From Cereibacter changlensis JA139 (GTDB lineage: Bacteria; Pseudomonadota; Alphaproteobacteria; Rhodobacterales; Rhodobacteraceae): a stretch of DNA of 64,000 nucleotides. The first letter of the stretch is position 1. The number at the start of each line of letters is the position of its first letter. Shown one piece after another: positions 56,562 through 64,000 of this stretch. The notes beneath the pieces are model-generated. The model was not told the origin of the DNA. It did not search any database and was given only the letters and a program-made list of their open reading frames with translations. The stretch is from NCBI RefSeq assembly GCF_003034985.1, contig NZ_PZKG01000001.1:89507-153506 (forward strand), read 5' to 3'. The position numbers and the translations under genes are program-made.

Positions 56562-57221
56562 ATGAGCTCTTCAATGATCCAATTGCTGGTGCTGGCCGGG
56601 ATCGCTGTTTTCCTGATCATCAAACTCAAGAATGTGCTTGGCACGCGTGAAGGATTTGAAAAGCCCGTTGTGCCGTTGGAGGAACCGCGGCCCCGGGTGA
56701 AACGCGATTTCGAGGTGATCGAGGGCGGTCCCGACCGCGACATCATCGATCACGTCACCGATGGCAGCCCCTCGGCCAAGGCCCTGGCGGCGATGAAGAT
56801 GGCTGAGCCGGGCTTCGGCGTCGGCGAGTTCCTGCAGGGCGCCCGCGGCGCCTACGAGATGATCCTGATGGCCTTCGAGAAGGGCGAGCTGGAGCAGATC
56901 CGGCCCTTCCTGTCGCCCGAGGTCTTCTCGACCTTCGAGGAGGCGGTCGAGGCGCGCAAGGCCGAGGGCCTGACCGTCGAGGCGCATTTCGTCGGGCTGC
57001 GCGAGCTGACGCTGCACGAGGCCAGCTTCGACCGCGACACGCGCGAGGCGCAGATCGCCGTGCGGTTCCTGGGCGAGCTGACTTCGGTGGTGCGCGACCG
57101 CGACGGCGCGATCGTCGAGGGCAGCCCGACCGAGGTGCGGCGCCAGCGCGACATCTGGACCTTCGAGCGGCGCATGGGCGTGTCCGACCCGAACTGGCTT
57201 CTCGTCGCCACCGGGGAGTGA
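56562..57221 (+). CDS. Tim44/TimA-like domain protein
   Basis: 219 residues from the ATG at 56562, with GAGG six bases upstream. One N-terminal transmembrane helix (IQLLVLAGIAVFLIIKLKNVLG) is followed by a charged linker and a Tim44-like domain (about 75-219) with FLQGARGAYEMILMAFEKGELEQIRPFLSPEVF. Alphaproteobacterial relatives of mitochondrial Tim44 are inner-membrane proteins of unclear function. It is coupled to mltA (TGATG). Confidence 0.9.
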   Translation: MSSSMIQLLVLAGIAVFLIIKLKNVLGTREGFEKPVVPLEEPRPRVKRDFEVIEGGPDRDIIDHVTDGSPSAKALAAMKMAEPGFGVGEFLQGARGAYEMILMAFEKGELEQIRPFLSPEVFSTFEEAVEARKAEGLTVEAHFVGLRELTLHEASFDRDTREAQIAVRFLGELTSVVRDRDGAIVEGSPTEVRRQRDIWTFERRMGVSDPNWLLVATGE

Positions 57222-58246
57222 TGGGTGCGCTGCTCCGCGCCCTGGCGTTCTGCGCCATGACCGCTGCGGGCGGCGGCGCCTCGGCACAGGTGCTGGAGTT
57301 CGATAGCCTCGACGGCTGGGCGGCGGATGACCATCGCGCCGCCCTTTCCGTGTTCCGCGCCACCTGCCCGCAGCTGACCGGGCCGGAGTGGCAGCCGCTC
57401 TGCCGGCTGGCCGATGACGCGATGCACAGCGGCGCCTCGGCGCGCAGTTTCTTCGAGCTGTTCTTCAAGCCGGTGCAGGTGGGCGCCGCGCCGGCGCTGT
57501 TCACCGGCTATTACGAGCCCGAGCTTCCCGGCTCGCCGCATCCCACCCCCCGCTTCGCCTTCCCGATCTACGCCAAGCCGCCGGAGCTGGCGCCGGGCGC
57601 CGTCTGGCGCAGCCGGGCCGAGATCGAGTCCGGCGCCCTGCGCGGCCGCGGGCTGGAGATTGCCTGGCTCGACGACCCGGTGGAGGCCTTCTTCCTGCAG
57701 GTCCAGGGCTCAGGCCGGATCCGCATGCCGGACGGGCGGGTGATGCGGGTGGGCTATGCCGCCAAGAACGGCCATCCCTATCGCAGCATCGGGCAGGAGC
57801 TGGTGCGGCGCGGCACCCACCGGATCGAGGATGTCTCGGCCCAGTCGATCCGAGACTGGGTGCGGCGCAACCCGGCCGAGGGCGCGGCGCTGCTGCTGCA
57901 CAACCCGTCCTATGTGTTCTTCCGCAAGCTGACCGACCTGCCCGCCGATCAGGGGCCGATCGGCGCCATGGGCCGCCCGGTCACGCCGATGCGCACCCTC
58001 GCCGTCGATCCGGCCTTCACCCCGCTCGGCGCGCCGGTCTGGGTCGAGAAGGACGGCGCCGAGCCGCTGCGGCGGCTCTTCGTGGCGCAGGACACCGGCG
58101 GGGCGATCAAGGGCGCGCTGCGGGCGGATATCTTCTATGGCACGGGCGCTGCCGCGGGCGACCGCGCCGGCACGGTGAAGGATGGCGGGCGGATGCTGGT
58201 GCTGCTGCCGATCGACCGCGCCTTCGCCATGCTGCCCGAGAACTGA
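57221..58246 (+). CDS. mltA: Membrane-bound lytic murein transglycosylase A (MltA)
   Basis: 341 residues from the ATG at 57221, which overlaps the previous stop; a GTG one codon earlier is also possible. A signal peptide (about 1-22) is followed by the MltA domain, with FTGYYEPELPGSP near residue 91 and VQGSGRIRMPDG near 162. The 3D domain near the C-terminus has the Asp residues of LAVDPAFTPLGAPVWVE and FVAQDTGGAIKGALRADIFYG. No lipobox is obvious. It cleaves peptidoglycan glycan strands. Confidence 0.94.
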   Translation: MGALLRALAFCAMTAAGGGASAQVLEFDSLDGWAADDHRAALSVFRATCPQLTGPEWQPLCRLADDAMHSGASARSFFELFFKPVQVGAAPALFTGYYEPELPGSPHPTPRFAFPIYAKPPELAPGAVWRSRAEIESGALRGRGLEIAWLDDPVEAFFLQVQGSGRIRMPDGRVMRVGYAAKNGHPYRSIGQELVRRGTHRIEDVSAQSIRDWVRRNPAEGAALLLHNPSYVFFRKLTDLPADQGPIGAMGRPVTPMRTLAVDPAFTPLGAPVWVEKDGAEPLRRLFVAQDTGGAIKGALRADIFYGTGAAAGDRAGTVKDGGRMLVLLPIDRAFAMLPEN

Positions 58247-58249
58247 GCC

Positions 58250-58855
58250 ATGGCCCGCCGCCGCACCCTGCGCCCCGAGGAGGAGGAGCTGTGGCAGGCC
58301 GTGGCCCGCACGGCCCAGCCGATGCACCCCTCGCGCGTGCGCAGCCAGACGCCGAAGCTCGACCTGCCGCCCGCGCTGTCGCATCAGCCCGAAACCATCA
58401 CCCCCGCCCCGGCCTTCGGGCGGTTCCGCATCGGCGAGAAGGTGCGCCACGCGCCGCAGCACGACATCCTGCCGCCGCTGCGCGATCAGCTGGCCACGGC
58501 GCCGCTGCGGATGGACGCCAAGAACTTCGCCCGCATGTCGCGCGGCAAGCTGTCGCCCGAGGCGCGGATCGACCTGCATGGCATGACCCTGTCCGAAGCG
58601 CATCCCGAGCTGATCCGCTTCATCCTCAACGCCCATGCCGACGGGATGCGTCTGGTGCTGGTCATCACCGGCAAGGGCAGCCGCCGGACCGAGGATCACG
58701 GGCCGATCCCGCAGCGGCAAGGGGTGCTCAGGCATCAGGTGCCGCATTGGCTGCGGATGCCGCCTCTGGGGCCCGCGGTGCTGCAGGTCGCGGCCGCGCA
58801 TCTGAAGCACGGCGGCGAAGGCGCCTATTACGTCTATCTACGCCGACACCGTTAG
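58250..58855 (+). CDS. Smr/MutS2-domain protein
   Basis: 201 residues. A charged N-terminal region of about 115 residues leads into the Smr domain: RIDLHGMTLSEAHPELIRFI then VLVITGKGSRRTE (the GxG loop). Smr domains are nucleases or RNA-binding modules; the standalone form in proteobacteria acts in RNA or ribosome surveillance. Only three bases separate it from mltA. The 3' end overlaps the convergent MFS gene by 18 bases. Confidence 0.9.
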   Translation: MARRRTLRPEEEELWQAVARTAQPMHPSRVRSQTPKLDLPPALSHQPETITPAPAFGRFRIGEKVRHAPQHDILPPLRDQLATAPLRMDAKNFARMSRGKLSPEARIDLHGMTLSEAHPELIRFILNAHADGMRLVLVITGKGSRRTEDHGPIPQRQGVLRHQVPHWLRMPPLGPAVLQVAAAHLKHGGEGAYYVYLRRHR

Positions 58856-60061
58856 GCTGCGCTTGGCCGTGCCGACGCCGATCCCGGCCAGCAGGCAAGC
58901 GAGCAGGAAATAGAGGCCGATCCCGACCATCTGCTGCGGGAAGCTGATGCCGAGGTCGATCAGCGCCCCGGTCAGGATCGGGCCGATGGCCGAGCCCAGC
59001 ACCATGATCGCCGCCGCGGTGGCCTTGATCGAGCCGATGTGGCGGGTGCCGTAGAACTCGGCCCAGAAGGCCACCGGAACCGTGGCCTGCGCGCCCGAGG
59101 TCAGGCCCATAAGCAGCATGACCGGCAGGGCGAGCGCCAGACTGTCGACGCCGGCAAAGAGGAAGTAGAACAGCGCCAGCGGCAGCTGGAACAGCGGCAT
59201 CAGCCGGGCGGTGCCGAAGCGGTCCACCGCCCAGCCCGAGGCCAGCAGCGCCACCACGCTCGCCGCCGAATAGGCCGGGAAGATCGCGACCAGCCCGACA
59301 TGGGCCCAGCCCTTCACCTCGGCCAGATGCACCTGCTGGAAGAAGAAGGCGGTGTTGAAGGCCGATGGCCCGAGCAGCGCCGGCACCAGAAACCAGAACA
59401 GCCGGTGCCGCAGCACCTCGTTCCGCGACCAGTGCCGCCCGTGCATGCCGCCGATCTGCGCCTCGGCAGCCATCGACTGCGGCGTGCGCTCCTGCCGCAG
59501 CAGCCGGGCCAGAACCGGCAGGCTGACGAGCAGGATCGCCGCGGCGACGAGCCAGAGCGTGCGCCAGCCGGTGACGCCCTTCAGCGCGACGAAGGCCACC
59601 GGCAAGAGCGCCTCGCCGAAGGAGAAGCCGAGCGCGGCGATGGCCAGCGCCCGCCCGCGCGAGGCGACGAACCAGCGCGCCATGGCGACGCCCGCGATGT
59701 GGCTGGTCATGCCCTGCCCCAGCAGCCGCAGCGCGAAGATCGCGACCGGCAGCAGCATGACGAAGGGGTTGAGCGCCATGGCGACGCAGGTCAGCGCCAG
59801 CCCGCCCAGCACCATCGGCCCGAGCGCCCGCACCCGGAACCGGTCGGTCAGCCCGCCCGACCAGAGCATGACGGCGGCGGAGAAGGTGGTGGCGATGCCA
59901 TAGACCGCGCCCCACTGGCCATGCGACAGGCCGAACTCGGCCCGGATCTCGCCGCCGAAGGTGGAGATGAAGAAGGTCTGGCCGAAGCTGGACAGGAACG
60001 ACAGCAGAAAGCCGACGAACAGGAAGGGCGCATTGGCCCGCAGGAAGGTGAAGAATGGCAT
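58838..60061 (-). CDS. Major facilitator superfamily transporter
   Basis: 407 residues with about 12 hydrophobic helices. Family signs include DRFRVRALGP-like loop 2-3 residues near 70 and a repeat of the loop near 275 (GWAVDRFGTARLMPL). The substrate cannot be deduced. No regulator or enzyme is next to it. It is followed upstream by hslU, beyond a terminator. Confidence 0.87.
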   Translation of the reverse strand: MPFFTFLRANAPFLFVGFLLSFLSSFGQTFFISTFGGEIRAEFGLSHGQWGAVYGIATTFSAAVMLWSGGLTDRFRVRALGPMVLGGLALTCVAMALNPFVMLLPVAIFALRLLGQGMTSHIAGVAMARWFVASRGRALAIAALGFSFGEALLPVAFVALKGVTGWRTLWLVAAAILLVSLPVLARLLRQERTPQSMAAEAQIGGMHGRHWSRNEVLRHRLFWFLVPALLGPSAFNTAFFFQQVHLAEVKGWAHVGLVAIFPAYSAASVVALLASGWAVDRFGTARLMPLFQLPLALFYFLFAGVDSLALALPVMLLMGLTSGAQATVPVAFWAEFYGTRHIGSIKATAAAIMVLGSAIGPILTGALIDLGISFPQQMVGIGLYFLLACLLAGIGVGTAKRSLTVSA

Positions 60062-60109
60062 GTGCGACCTCTTGTCGCGCCCTTGGTTTCATCCTCCGGC
60101 GGAAAAGAA

Positions 60110-60132
60110 AAGGCCCCCTCGGCGGGGGCCTT
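60110..60132 (-). terminator. Rho-independent terminator of hslVU
   Basis: A 9-bp stem (AAGGCCCCC 60110-60118, GGGGGCCTT 60124-60132) with loop TCGGC. On the minus strand it is followed by a run of T residues. It lies six bases past the hslU stop. Confidence 0.88.
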
Positions 60133-60137
60133 CACGG

Positions 60138-61439
60138 TCAGAGGACGTAGCGGCTGAGATCGGCCGAGCGGGAGAGTTCGCCGAGATTGGTCTCGACATA
60201 GGCGGCGTTCACCACCACCGCCTCGCCCGGCTTGTCGGGGGCGACGAAGGAGAGCTCTTCGAAGACCCGCTCCATCACCGTGTAGAGCCGGCGGGCGCCG
60301 ATGTTCTCCACGGCGCGGTTCACCTCGGCGGCGATGTTGGCCAAGGCCTCGATCCCGTCCTCGGTGAAGCTGACCTCGACCTTCTCCGTCGCCATCAGCG
60401 CCGAATACTGCCGGGTCAGCGCATTGTCGGTCTCGGTCAGGATGCGGACGAAATCGCCTTCGGTCAGCGCCTGCAGCTCGACCCGGATCGGCAGGCGGCC
60501 CTGCAGCTCGGGCAGCAGGTCCGAGGGCTTGGCGATGTGGAAGGCGCCCGAGGCGATGAACAGGATATGGTCGGTCTTGATCGGGCCGTATTTGGTCGAA
60601 ACCGTGGTGCCCTCGATCAGCGGCAGCAGGTCGCGCTGCACCCCCTCGCGGCTGACATCGGCGCCGCGCATGTCGGAGCGGGCGCAGACCTTGTCGATCT
60701 CGTCGATGAAGACGATGCCGTTCTCCTGCACCGCCTCCAGCGCCGCAGCCTTCACCGCCTCGTCATCCAAGAGCTTGTCGGCCTCGTCGTTCATCAGCAC
60801 GTCGTGGCTTTCGGCCACCGTCATCTTGCGCTTCTGGGTGCGGCCGCCGAAGGCCTTGCCGAAGATGTCGCCGAGATTCATCATCCCCATCTGGCCCTGC
60901 CCGGTGGGATCGAGGCCCTGCATCGGGTTCGAGCTGTCGGTCACCTCGACCTCGATCACCGTGGCGTCGAGCTCGCCCTTCTTCAGCTTGGTGCGGAACA
61001 TCTCGCGCGTCTGCTCGCGGGCGTCCTTGCCGGCGATGGCCTCGATCACCCGGTCCTCGGCGGCCTTCATCGCGCGGGCCTTCACATCCTCGCGCATCCG
61101 GGCGCGGGTTTCGACCATGGCGGCATCGACCAGATCGCGGATGATGCTGTCGACGTCGCGGCCGACATAGCCGACCTCGGTGAATTTCGTCGCCTCGACC
61201 TTCAGGAAGGGCGCCTTGGCCAGCTTGGCCAGACGGCGCGAGATCTCGGTCTTGCCGACGCCGGTCGGGCCGATCATCAGGATGTTCTTGGGATAGACTT
61301 CGTCGCGCAGGTCGTCGGCCAGCTGCTTTCGGCGCCAGCGGTTGCGCAGGGCCACGGCCACGGCGCGCTTGGCGTCCTTCTGGCCGATGATGAAACGGTC
61401 GAGCTCCGAGACGATCTCGCGCGGGGTCAGGTCGGTCAT
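60138..61439 (-). CDS. hslU: ATP-dependent protease ATPase subunit HslU (ClpY)
   Basis: 433 residues. Walker [15 protein letters not shown] near residue 57; [15 protein letters not shown]; Walker [10 protein letters not shown] near 243; and the C-terminal SRYVL tail that docks into HslV. It unfolds substrates for HslV. The start overlaps hslV (ATGA). Confidence 0.97.
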   Translation of the reverse strand: MTDLTPREIVSELDRFIIGQKDAKRAVAVALRNRWRRKQLADDLRDEVYPKNILMIGPTGVGKTEISRRLAKLAKAPFLKVEATKFTEVGYVGRDVDSIIRDLVDAAMVETRARMREDVKARAMKAAEDRVIEAIAGKDAREQTREMFRTKLKKGELDATVIEVEVTDSSNPMQGLDPTGQGQMGMMNLGDIFGKAFGGRTQKRKMTVAESHDVLMNDEADKLLDDEAVKAAALEAVQENGIVFIDEIDKVCARSDMRGADVSREGVQRDLLPLIEGTTVSTKYGPIKTDHILFIASGAFHIAKPSDLLPELQGRLPIRVELQALTEGDFVRILTETDNALTRQYSALMATEKVEVSFTEDGIEALANIAAEVNRAVENIGARRLYTVMERVFEELSFVAPDKPGEAVVVNAAYVETNLGELSRSADLSRYVL

Positions 61440-61993
61440 TGGGCAATACGCTCCACGGTCAGGTTGCCGTTGGTGTAGACGCAGATGTCCGCGGCGATCG
61501 CCATGGCGCGGCGGGCGATCTCTTCGGCGGGCATGTCGGTGGCCATCAGGCCGCGCGCGGCGGCGAGGGCGAAGTTGCCGCCCGAGCCGATGGCGGCCAC
61601 GTCATGCTCCGGCTCCAGCACGTCGCCGGCGCCGGTGATGACGAGCAGCGTCGAGCCGTCGGTGACGATCAGCATGGCTTCGAGGTTGCGCAGGTACTTG
61701 TCCATGCGCCAATCCTTCGCCAGCTCGACGCTGGCCCGCGCCAGTTGGCCCGGCATCGCCTCGAGCTTCTTTTCCAGCCGTTCCAGCAGGGTGAAGGCAT
61801 CCGCCGTCGATCCGGCGAAGCCCGCCACCACGTCGCGCCCGCCGGGGCTGAGCCTGCGCACCTTGCGCGCCGATCCCTTGATGACGGTCTGACCGAGGCT
61901 CACCTGCCCGTCGCCCGCCACCACAACCTCATTGCCCCGCCGCACCGCCAGAATGGTCGTGCCATGCCAGCCGGGAAACCTGTCTTCTGCCAT
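61436..61993 (-). CDS. hslV: ATP-dependent protease peptidase subunit HslV (ClpQ)
   Basis: 185 residues. A short propeptide ([11 protein letters not shown]) precedes Thr12, the expected N-terminal nucleophile after processing (TTILAVRR). [23 protein letters not shown] and [20 protein letters not shown] are family signatures. The start has GGAGG upstream. Confidence 0.97.
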   Translation of the reverse strand: MAEDRFPGWHGTTILAVRRGNEVVVAGDGQVSLGQTVIKGSARKVRRLSPGGRDVVAGFAGSTADAFTLLERLEKKLEAMPGQLARASVELAKDWRMDKYLRNLEAMLIVTDGSTLLVITGAGDVLEPEHDVAAIGSGGNFALAAARGLMATDMPAEEIARRAMAIAADICVYTNGNLTVERIAQ

Positions 61994-62012
61994 GAAAGCC
62001 TCCGTTTGACCC

Positions 62013-62042
62013 TATATGGAGGCCTGCGCCGGGCGAGACAAC
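62013..62042 (-). promoter_or_regulatory. Possible heat-shock-type promoter for hslVU
   Basis: On the minus strand GTTGTCTC and TCCATATA are 14 bases apart, about 20 bases before the hslV start. The second element resembles the sigma32 -10 (CCCCAT), and hslVU is a heat-shock operon in other proteobacteria. The -35 match is poor. Confidence 0.3.
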
Positions 62043-62147
62043 CCGAGCAACCGCGCGTCACCTTGGCGCGCGAAACCGGAGCCTTGCCGCGTTAACCAAG
62101 TCTTAGCCACTGCACCGGATAGTTTGCCGACAAGCGAAGAGGCGAGG

Positions 62148-63056
62148 ATGCCGCACGACCGGGTTCTGAACATCTACCTGCCCTCGCCGATGTGCGAGGA
62201 TGCGCTGGCGGGGCGGGTGAACATCGTCAACCGCATCGGCGCGGCGGTGCAGCCCTTCGGGCTGCGGCTGCTGATCCACCACGATTCCGCCGCCGAGATG
62301 AACGACCCCGAGCGTCGGTACGGCTGGTCGATCTTCCACATGCAGGAGCCGGTCGGACCGCGCTGCCTCTGCCTGCGCCGGGCCTACCACTACCCGTTCT
62401 GGCAGCTGGAGGCGACCAACGAGCGCTGGTGGTTCGACGTGGCGTTGGCGAAGTTCAGCCCGAAATCGGTCGATCCCGAGCTGGCGAAGCCGTTCTTCCG
62501 CCGCTGGCGCGAGCGGATCGTCGGCGATCCGCCGGTCAGCCATGACGGTTTCCTCTTCATGCCGCTGCAGGGCCGGCTGACCGAGCACCGCTCGTTTCAG
62601 GCGATGAGCCCCTTGGCGATGATCCAGGCGACGCTGGCCGCCGACCCGCGGCCGATCCGCGCAACGCTTCATCCCAAGGAACGTTACAGCCCACGGGAGT
62701 TGCGCGCACTGGAGAAGCTGGCGGAGGCCAACCCGCGCTTCCAACTGGTCCAGGGCGACACCATCACGCTGCTGGCCGCCTGCGATCTGGTGGTGACGCA
62801 GAATTCGGCCACCGCGCTTACCGGCTACTTCCTGAAGAAGCCGGCGGTGCTGTTCGGGCTGGTGGATTTCCAGCACATCGCCGGTTCGGTGCCGCATGAC
62901 GGGGTGGAACACGCCTTCGCCGTGGCCAAGGGACGGCCCCCGGATTTCGCGGCCTATCTCTACTGGTTCTTCCACGAGAACACGATCAACGCCGGCGCAC
63001 CGGAAGCGGAGGAGCAGATCCGCGCCCGGATGCTGCATCACAAGTGGCAGTTCTGA
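62148..63056 (+). CDS. Uncharacterised protein, capsule-synthesis/glycosyltransferase-like
   Basis: 302 residues from the ATG at 62148 (GAGG four bases upstream). I do not recognise the family with certainty. The N-terminus (VLNIYLPSPMCEDALAGRVNIVNRIGAAV) has no signal peptide. Residues about 190-265 have the pattern TLHPKERYS, LVQGDTITLLAACDLVVTQNSATALTGYFLKKPAVLFG, like the second Rossmann domain of capsule-polysaccharide synthesis proteins, where the S/T-S-x-x-x-E region binds sugar nucleotide. The central part has conserved Trp and His clusters. It stands alone between hslVU and trxA. A role in surface glycan synthesis is a guess from this motif. Confidence 0.6.
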   Translation: MPHDRVLNIYLPSPMCEDALAGRVNIVNRIGAAVQPFGLRLLIHHDSAAEMNDPERRYGWSIFHMQEPVGPRCLCLRRAYHYPFWQLEATNERWWFDVALAKFSPKSVDPELAKPFFRRWRERIVGDPPVSHDGFLFMPLQGRLTEHRSFQAMSPLAMIQATLAADPRPIRATLHPKERYSPRELRALEKLAEANPRFQLVQGDTITLLAACDLVVTQNSATALTGYFLKKPAVLFGLVDFQHIAGSVPHDGVEHAFAVAKGRPPDFAAYLYWFFHENTINAGAPEAEEQIRARMLHHKWQF

Positions 63057-63057
63057 T

Positions 63058-63085
63058 GCAGAAGGCGCCCCGGAGGGCGCCCTGC
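63058..63085. terminator. Bidirectional hairpin between the glycan-like gene and trxA
   Basis: GGCGCCC (63064-63070) pairs with GGGCGCC (63075-63081) around loop CGGA; outer GCAG/CTGC arms (63058-63061 and 63082-63085) extend the stem past a two-base bulge. It lies between two convergent genes. Confidence 0.7.
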
Positions 63086-63107
63086 AGGACAGCGACGACC
63101 TTTCAGA

Positions 63108-63428
63108 TCAGATCGCGCCGGCGATCCAGCTGGCGAGGGCCGCCTTGGGCGCGGCGCCGACCTTGTTCGACACGACCTGGCCGTCCTTGAACAGGAACAG
63201 CGCCGGGATGCCGCGCACGCCGAGCAGCGCCGGGCTTTCCGGGTTCTCGTCGACGTTGATCTTCACGATCTTCACCTTGCCGGCGTATTCGTTCGACAGT
63301 TCTTCCAGCGCCGGGCCGATCTGGCGGCAGGGGCCGCACCATTCGGCCCAGAAATCGACGACGACGGGAACGTCGGATTTGCGGACTTCGGCATCGAAAG
63401 TGGCGTCCGTGACGGCGACGGTGGACAT
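63108..63428 (-). CDS. trxA: Thioredoxin 1
   Basis: 106 residues from the ATG at 63428, with GGAGA upstream. The active site is WCGPC (Cys31/Cys34), with the cis-Pro in GIPALFLFK near residue 75. It reduces cytoplasmic protein disulfides, including ribonucleotide reductase. It lies 56 bases after addA on the same strand; addA-trxA neighbours are common in Rhodobacterales. Confidence 0.97.
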   Translation of the reverse strand: MSTVAVTDATFDAEVRKSDVPVVVDFWAEWCGPCRQIGPALEELSNEYAGKVKIVKINVDENPESPALLGVRGIPALFLFKDGQVVSNKVGAAPKAALASWIAGAI

Positions 63429-63484
63429 CTGTATGTCTCCTGATGGGATTTGTTGGCCAAAGGTAAGGACCCCCTCCCGCCCCG

Positions 63485-64000
63485 TCAAGGTATCGTGGCC
63501 CCCTGCATGGCAGACCTCACGATATCGCGTGGCAGCGGCATCAGCTCGGCCGTGCGGGTCCAGAGGATCGCCGTCTCGATCCGCCGGTCGGGATAGATCT
63601 GCGCCAGCGCTTCGGCATAGGCGCCCATCTGCCGCAGCAGGCCCTCCGGCACGTCCTCGGGGCGTTGCGGCACGACGGCGTTCGACTTGTAGTCGATGGC
63701 CGTCACCAGATCCGGCCCGACGATCAGCCGGTCGATGGCGCCGTAGAGCCTGCGCCCACGGATCTCGGCGGTCAGCGGCACTTCCAGCAGCACCTGCCCG
63801 CCGGGCGGCGCCGCCAGCCCCGGCAGGGCGAGCGCCGCCTGCGCCTCGGCCAGCAGTTCCGCTAGGTCGGCGGCCTCCGGCAGCAGGCCCGCCGCAAGGT
63901 CGGGCCAGAGCGCGGGGTCGTGCTCGGGCAGTTGCTCCAGCAAGAGGTGCAGCGCCGTGCCGCGCGCCTTGGCCGCCTCGGTCTCCAGCAACGCCTCGCC
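63485..64000 (-). CDS. addA: Double-strand break repair helicase/nuclease AddA (C-terminal end, truncated by the window)
   Basis: About 170 C-terminal residues; the frame remains open to the right edge. The RecB-like nuclease motif is [21 protein letters not shown] (Asp and the Asp-x-Lys pair), then [14 protein letters not shown]. This is the nuclease domain of AddA, which with AddB processes DNA ends for recombination. Only this end is visible, so AddA is inferred from the motif order and the trxA neighbour. Confidence 0.85.
   Translation of the reverse strand, partial: GEALLETEAAKARGTALHLLLEQLPEHDPALWPDLAAGLLPEAADLAELLAEAQAALALPGLAAPPGGQVLLEVPLTAEIRGRRLYGAIDRLIVGPDLVTAIDYKSNAVVPQRPEDVPEGLLRQMGAYAEALAQIYPDRRIETAILWTRTAELMPLPRDIVRSAMQGATIP

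Overview
The window is a high-GC, densely packed chromosomal segment from an alphaproteobacterium, most likely of the order Rhodobacterales. The strongest clue is the block parB-parA-rsmG-mnmG-mnmE-rho-hemJ, then a gene-free region rich in DnaA boxes, then maf-aroE-coaE-dnaQ-secB. Caulobacter and its relatives carry essentially this order around the chromosomal origin. I therefore read the window as the origin-proximal part of the main chromosome. I see no mobile element, CRISPR array, tRNA or rRNA, and no convincing sign of recent transfer.

Layout. 1-4756: end of tamA and complete tamB (outer-membrane protein/lipid export), with a 99-residue tandem repeat in TamB. 4764-5600: YihY/BrkB membrane protein. 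5689-12353: an envelope-polysaccharide locus on the minus strand (YjbE-like, YjbF lipoprotein and YjbH; polysaccharide epimerase, sugar transferase, second epimerase), preceded by marR, grxC and comF. 13897-15872: a methyltransferase-like protein and ferrochelatase. 15948-18132: a small secreted protein, two L,D-transpeptidases and a CAP-domain lipoprotein. 18228-25944: rRNA methyltransferase, two ABC exporters, CCA-adding enzyme, CoA pyrophosphatase and Hsp33. 26021-30767: NUDIX hydrolase, a response-regulator phosphatase divergent from an Hpt protein, ilvA and argG. 30905-39821: TerB-like protein, sulfotransferase-like/aminotransferase pair, MsrA, ribokinase, malic enzyme and MutS. 39912-44885: grpE-hrcA, rph-rdgB-ridA-hemW and a DUF454 protein. 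44860-52261: parB to hemJ. 52262-52675: putative oriC. 52676-55883: maf to secB. 55945-64000: FxsA, Tim44-like, MltA, Smr, MFS, hslVU, an uncharacterised capsule-like protein, thioredoxin and the end of addA.

How it fits together. ParA/ParB and two perfect 16-bp parS sites lie 3-5 kb from the putative origin, giving a complete replication/segregation module. The parS sites are embedded in the rsmG coding sequence and at the mnmG start. Many genes are translationally coupled by ATGA or TGATG overlaps, and seven tail-to-tail gene pairs overlap at their 3' ends. Other convergent pairs are separated by strong hairpin terminators.

No wholly new multi-gene system is evident. The most interesting items are the origin/parS architecture, the response-regulator phosphatase/Hpt pair, the sulfotransferase-like/aminotransferase pair, the compact Yjb polysaccharide locus with a related small protein elsewhere, a 20-bp palindrome after argG, and an uncharacterised 302-residue protein at 62148.
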